NCBI RefSeq assembly: GCF_036880965.1 | Contig: NZ_JBAJMV010000007.1 | Location: 124,001 to 188,000, forward strand | DNA from: JAUASW01 sp036880965 | GTDB lineage: Bacteria; Pseudomonadota; Gammaproteobacteria; Burkholderiales; Burkholderiaceae_C | Direction of reading: 5' to 3' | Length of the DNA: 64,000 bases | Part shown: piece by piece, positions 63,104 to 64,000 of the stretch | How positions within the stretch are numbered: the first letter of the stretch is position 1 | Layout: each line of letters starts with the position of its first letter | Notes under the pieces: model-generated | Seen by the model: only the letters and a program-made list of their open reading frames with translations | The model's database searches: none | Told to the model about the DNA's origin: nothing | Translations under genes and position numbers: made by a program

Positions 63104-63445
63104 ATGAACCTGACTATCAGTGGCCACCATCTCGAAGTGACTCCAGCGCTGCGCGAATATGTGCTGACCAAGCTGGACCGGGTGACCCGCCACTTTGACC
63201 AGGTCGTTGACATCAACGTCTTGCTCACCGTGGAGAAGCAGAAGGAAAAGGAACGCAGGCAAAAGGCCGAAGTCACCTTGCATGTCAAAGGACGAGACAT
63301 CTTTGTTGAACAATCAAGCGAAGATCTTTACGCCGCCATTGATCAGTTGATGGACAAGCTGGACCGCCAGGTCTGCCGTCACAAGGATCGCATTCAGGAC
63401 CACCAGCACGCCTCGGCCAAGCGCCTAGAGGTACCTGCCCCCTGA
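63104..63445 (+). CDS. hpf: Ribosome hibernation-promoting factor, short form
   Basis: This 113-residue protein begins MNLTISGHHLEVTPALREYV and has the beta-alpha-beta-beta-beta-alpha pattern of HPF/YfiA. HFDQVVDINVLLTVEK and EDLYAAIDQLMDKLDRQ are typical. It binds the 30S subunit to promote 100S dimers in stationary phase. A strong GAAAGGAGG lies 5 nt before the ATG. It is followed by a terminator and then ptsN, as in other betaproteobacteria. Confidence 0.95.
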   Translation: MNLTISGHHLEVTPALREYVLTKLDRVTRHFDQVVDINVLLTVEKQKEKERRQKAEVTLHVKGRDIFVEQSSEDLYAAIDQLMDKLDRQVCRHKDRIQDHQHASAKRLEVPAP

Positions 63446-63471
63446 ACCGAACCGGGCTCGATCCCACAACG

Positions 63472-63498
63472 AAAGCGACCCTCAGTGGTCGCTTTTTT
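63472..63498 (+). terminator. Rho-independent terminator of hpf
   Basis: AAAGCGACC and GGTCGCTTT form a 9-bp stem with a 6-nt loop, merging into a run of six T. It separates hpf from ptsN. Confidence 0.85.
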
Positions 63499-63600
63499 GC
63501 GCCCGCTGGCGGGCCTTGCGTCTTGTTGCTGCGCCGCCGCAAAATGCGCAATACTGCGTTCCGGGGGATGAGCGGTGCGATATCCGATCCGCTCCCTTCC

Positions 63601-63606
63601 TATAAT
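63601..63606 (+). promoter_or_regulatory. Probable -10 element for ptsN
   Basis: A perfect TATAAT lies 68 nt before the ptsN ATG and after the hpf terminator, so ptsN can have its own promoter. No convincing -35 hexamer is found 16-18 nt upstream. Confidence 0.55.
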
Positions 63607-63674
63607 TCTTCTTCACCTATCCGAACAAGCGTCCTGCCCAAGGCCCATCCGGCCGTCGACGGCGCTGTGACCTG

Positions 63675-64000
63675 ATGAACCGTCTCGCCGCTATCCTGCC
63701 CGCCAGCAATGTGCTGGTGAATGTGGACGCATCCAGCAAGAAGCGAGTTTTCGAACAAGCGGGCCTGCTGTTCGAAAACAACCATGCGATTGCACGGGCC
63801 CTCGTCACAGACAACCTGTTCGCCCGTGAGCGACTGGGCTCCACCGGCCTTGGCCATGGCGTCGCCATTCCGCACGGCCGCATCAAGGGCCTGAAGAACC
63901 CGCTGGCCGCTGTGCTGCGCGTGCAGCAATCCATCGGCTTCGATGCACCTGACGACGAGCCCGTTGGCCTCCTGATCTTCCTGCTGGTGCCCGAAGCGGC
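63675..64000 (+). CDS. ptsN: PTS IIA-like nitrogen-regulatory protein PtsN (5' part)
   Basis: The first 108 codons of an EIIA-Ntr protein are seen; the gene runs off the right edge. The phosphorylated His is in GVAIPHGRI (H67), preceded by ARERLGSTGLGHG as in the family. The protein takes phosphate from NPr/EI-Ntr and modulates K+ and nitrogen responses. hpf upstream supports the assignment, and hprK would be expected next. Confidence 0.93.
   Translation, partial: MNRLAAILPASNVLVNVDASSKKRVFEQAGLLFENNHAIARALVTDNLFARERLGSTGLGHGVAIPHGRIKGLKNPLAAVLRVQQSIGFDAPDDEPVGLLIFLLVPEA

Overview
This is a 64 kb piece of a high-GC betaproteobacterial chromosome. The gene set and order suggest Burkholderiales, probably the Roseateles/Rubrivivax/Leptothrix side (inference from gene content, not from a phylogenetic marker). 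Supporting points are metX-metW with acylhomoserine chemistry, hpf followed by ptsN, tkt followed by gap, a YhdP-type AsmA protein divergent from glnE, and rhombosortase. I see no rRNA, tRNA, insertion sequence, phage, integrase or CRISPR array. The window reads as stable chromosome rather than a mobile island.

Layout. 1-910: 5' part of a secreted subtilase. 1077-4238: gap and tkt. 4361-5658: hemerythrin-like protein and murU. 5663-8827: secreted-propeller diguanylate cyclase. 8922-13649: aldo/keto reductase, UbiH-type hydroxylase, an orphan secreted protein and an M14 peptidase. 13654-14394: esterase. 14510-27099: a dense signalling block with a periplasmic-binding lipoprotein, a sensor kinase, an HD-GYP response regulator, an exported histidine phosphatase, a 1300-residue hybrid kinase ending in HPt, and a convergent hybrid kinase. 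27251-31199: pyrF, a GNAT/NTF2-like fusion, an exported YCII protein and purB. 31332-34034: a lipoprotein joining polysaccharide deacetylase, caspase-like protease and TPR domains. 34086-40152: PBP7-type peptidase, cytochrome b561, a CodA-like deaminase, GST, a degenerate response regulator and a membrane-anchored FMN/Fe-S glutamate-synthase-like protein. 40277-46158: sppA, an S9 peptidase and metX-metW behind a SAM-II riboswitch. 46265-52722: a minus-strand operon from YhdP to an AstE-like hydrolase. 52842-59066: glnE, rhombosortase, GST and a GntR-ABC operon. 59131-61000: a B12-binding MerR photoreceptor-type regulator with a diiron protein. 61001-64000: an RNA-rich gap, corA, hpf and ptsN.

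How the parts fit together. Central metabolism (gap, tkt, pyrF, purB, metXW, glnE) is interleaved with envelope functions (murU, PBP7, SppA, YhdP, deacetylase-caspase) and with c-di-GMP signalling, where one GGDEF enzyme and one HD-GYP enzyme have opposing activities. The items most worth following up are the deacetylase-caspase-TPR lipoprotein, the SAM-II riboswitch with visible terminator and antiterminator, the light/B12 regulator-diiron pair, the binding-protein/kinase/HD-GYP cluster, and a possible CCUCCUCC-type small RNA upstream of corA's 3' end.
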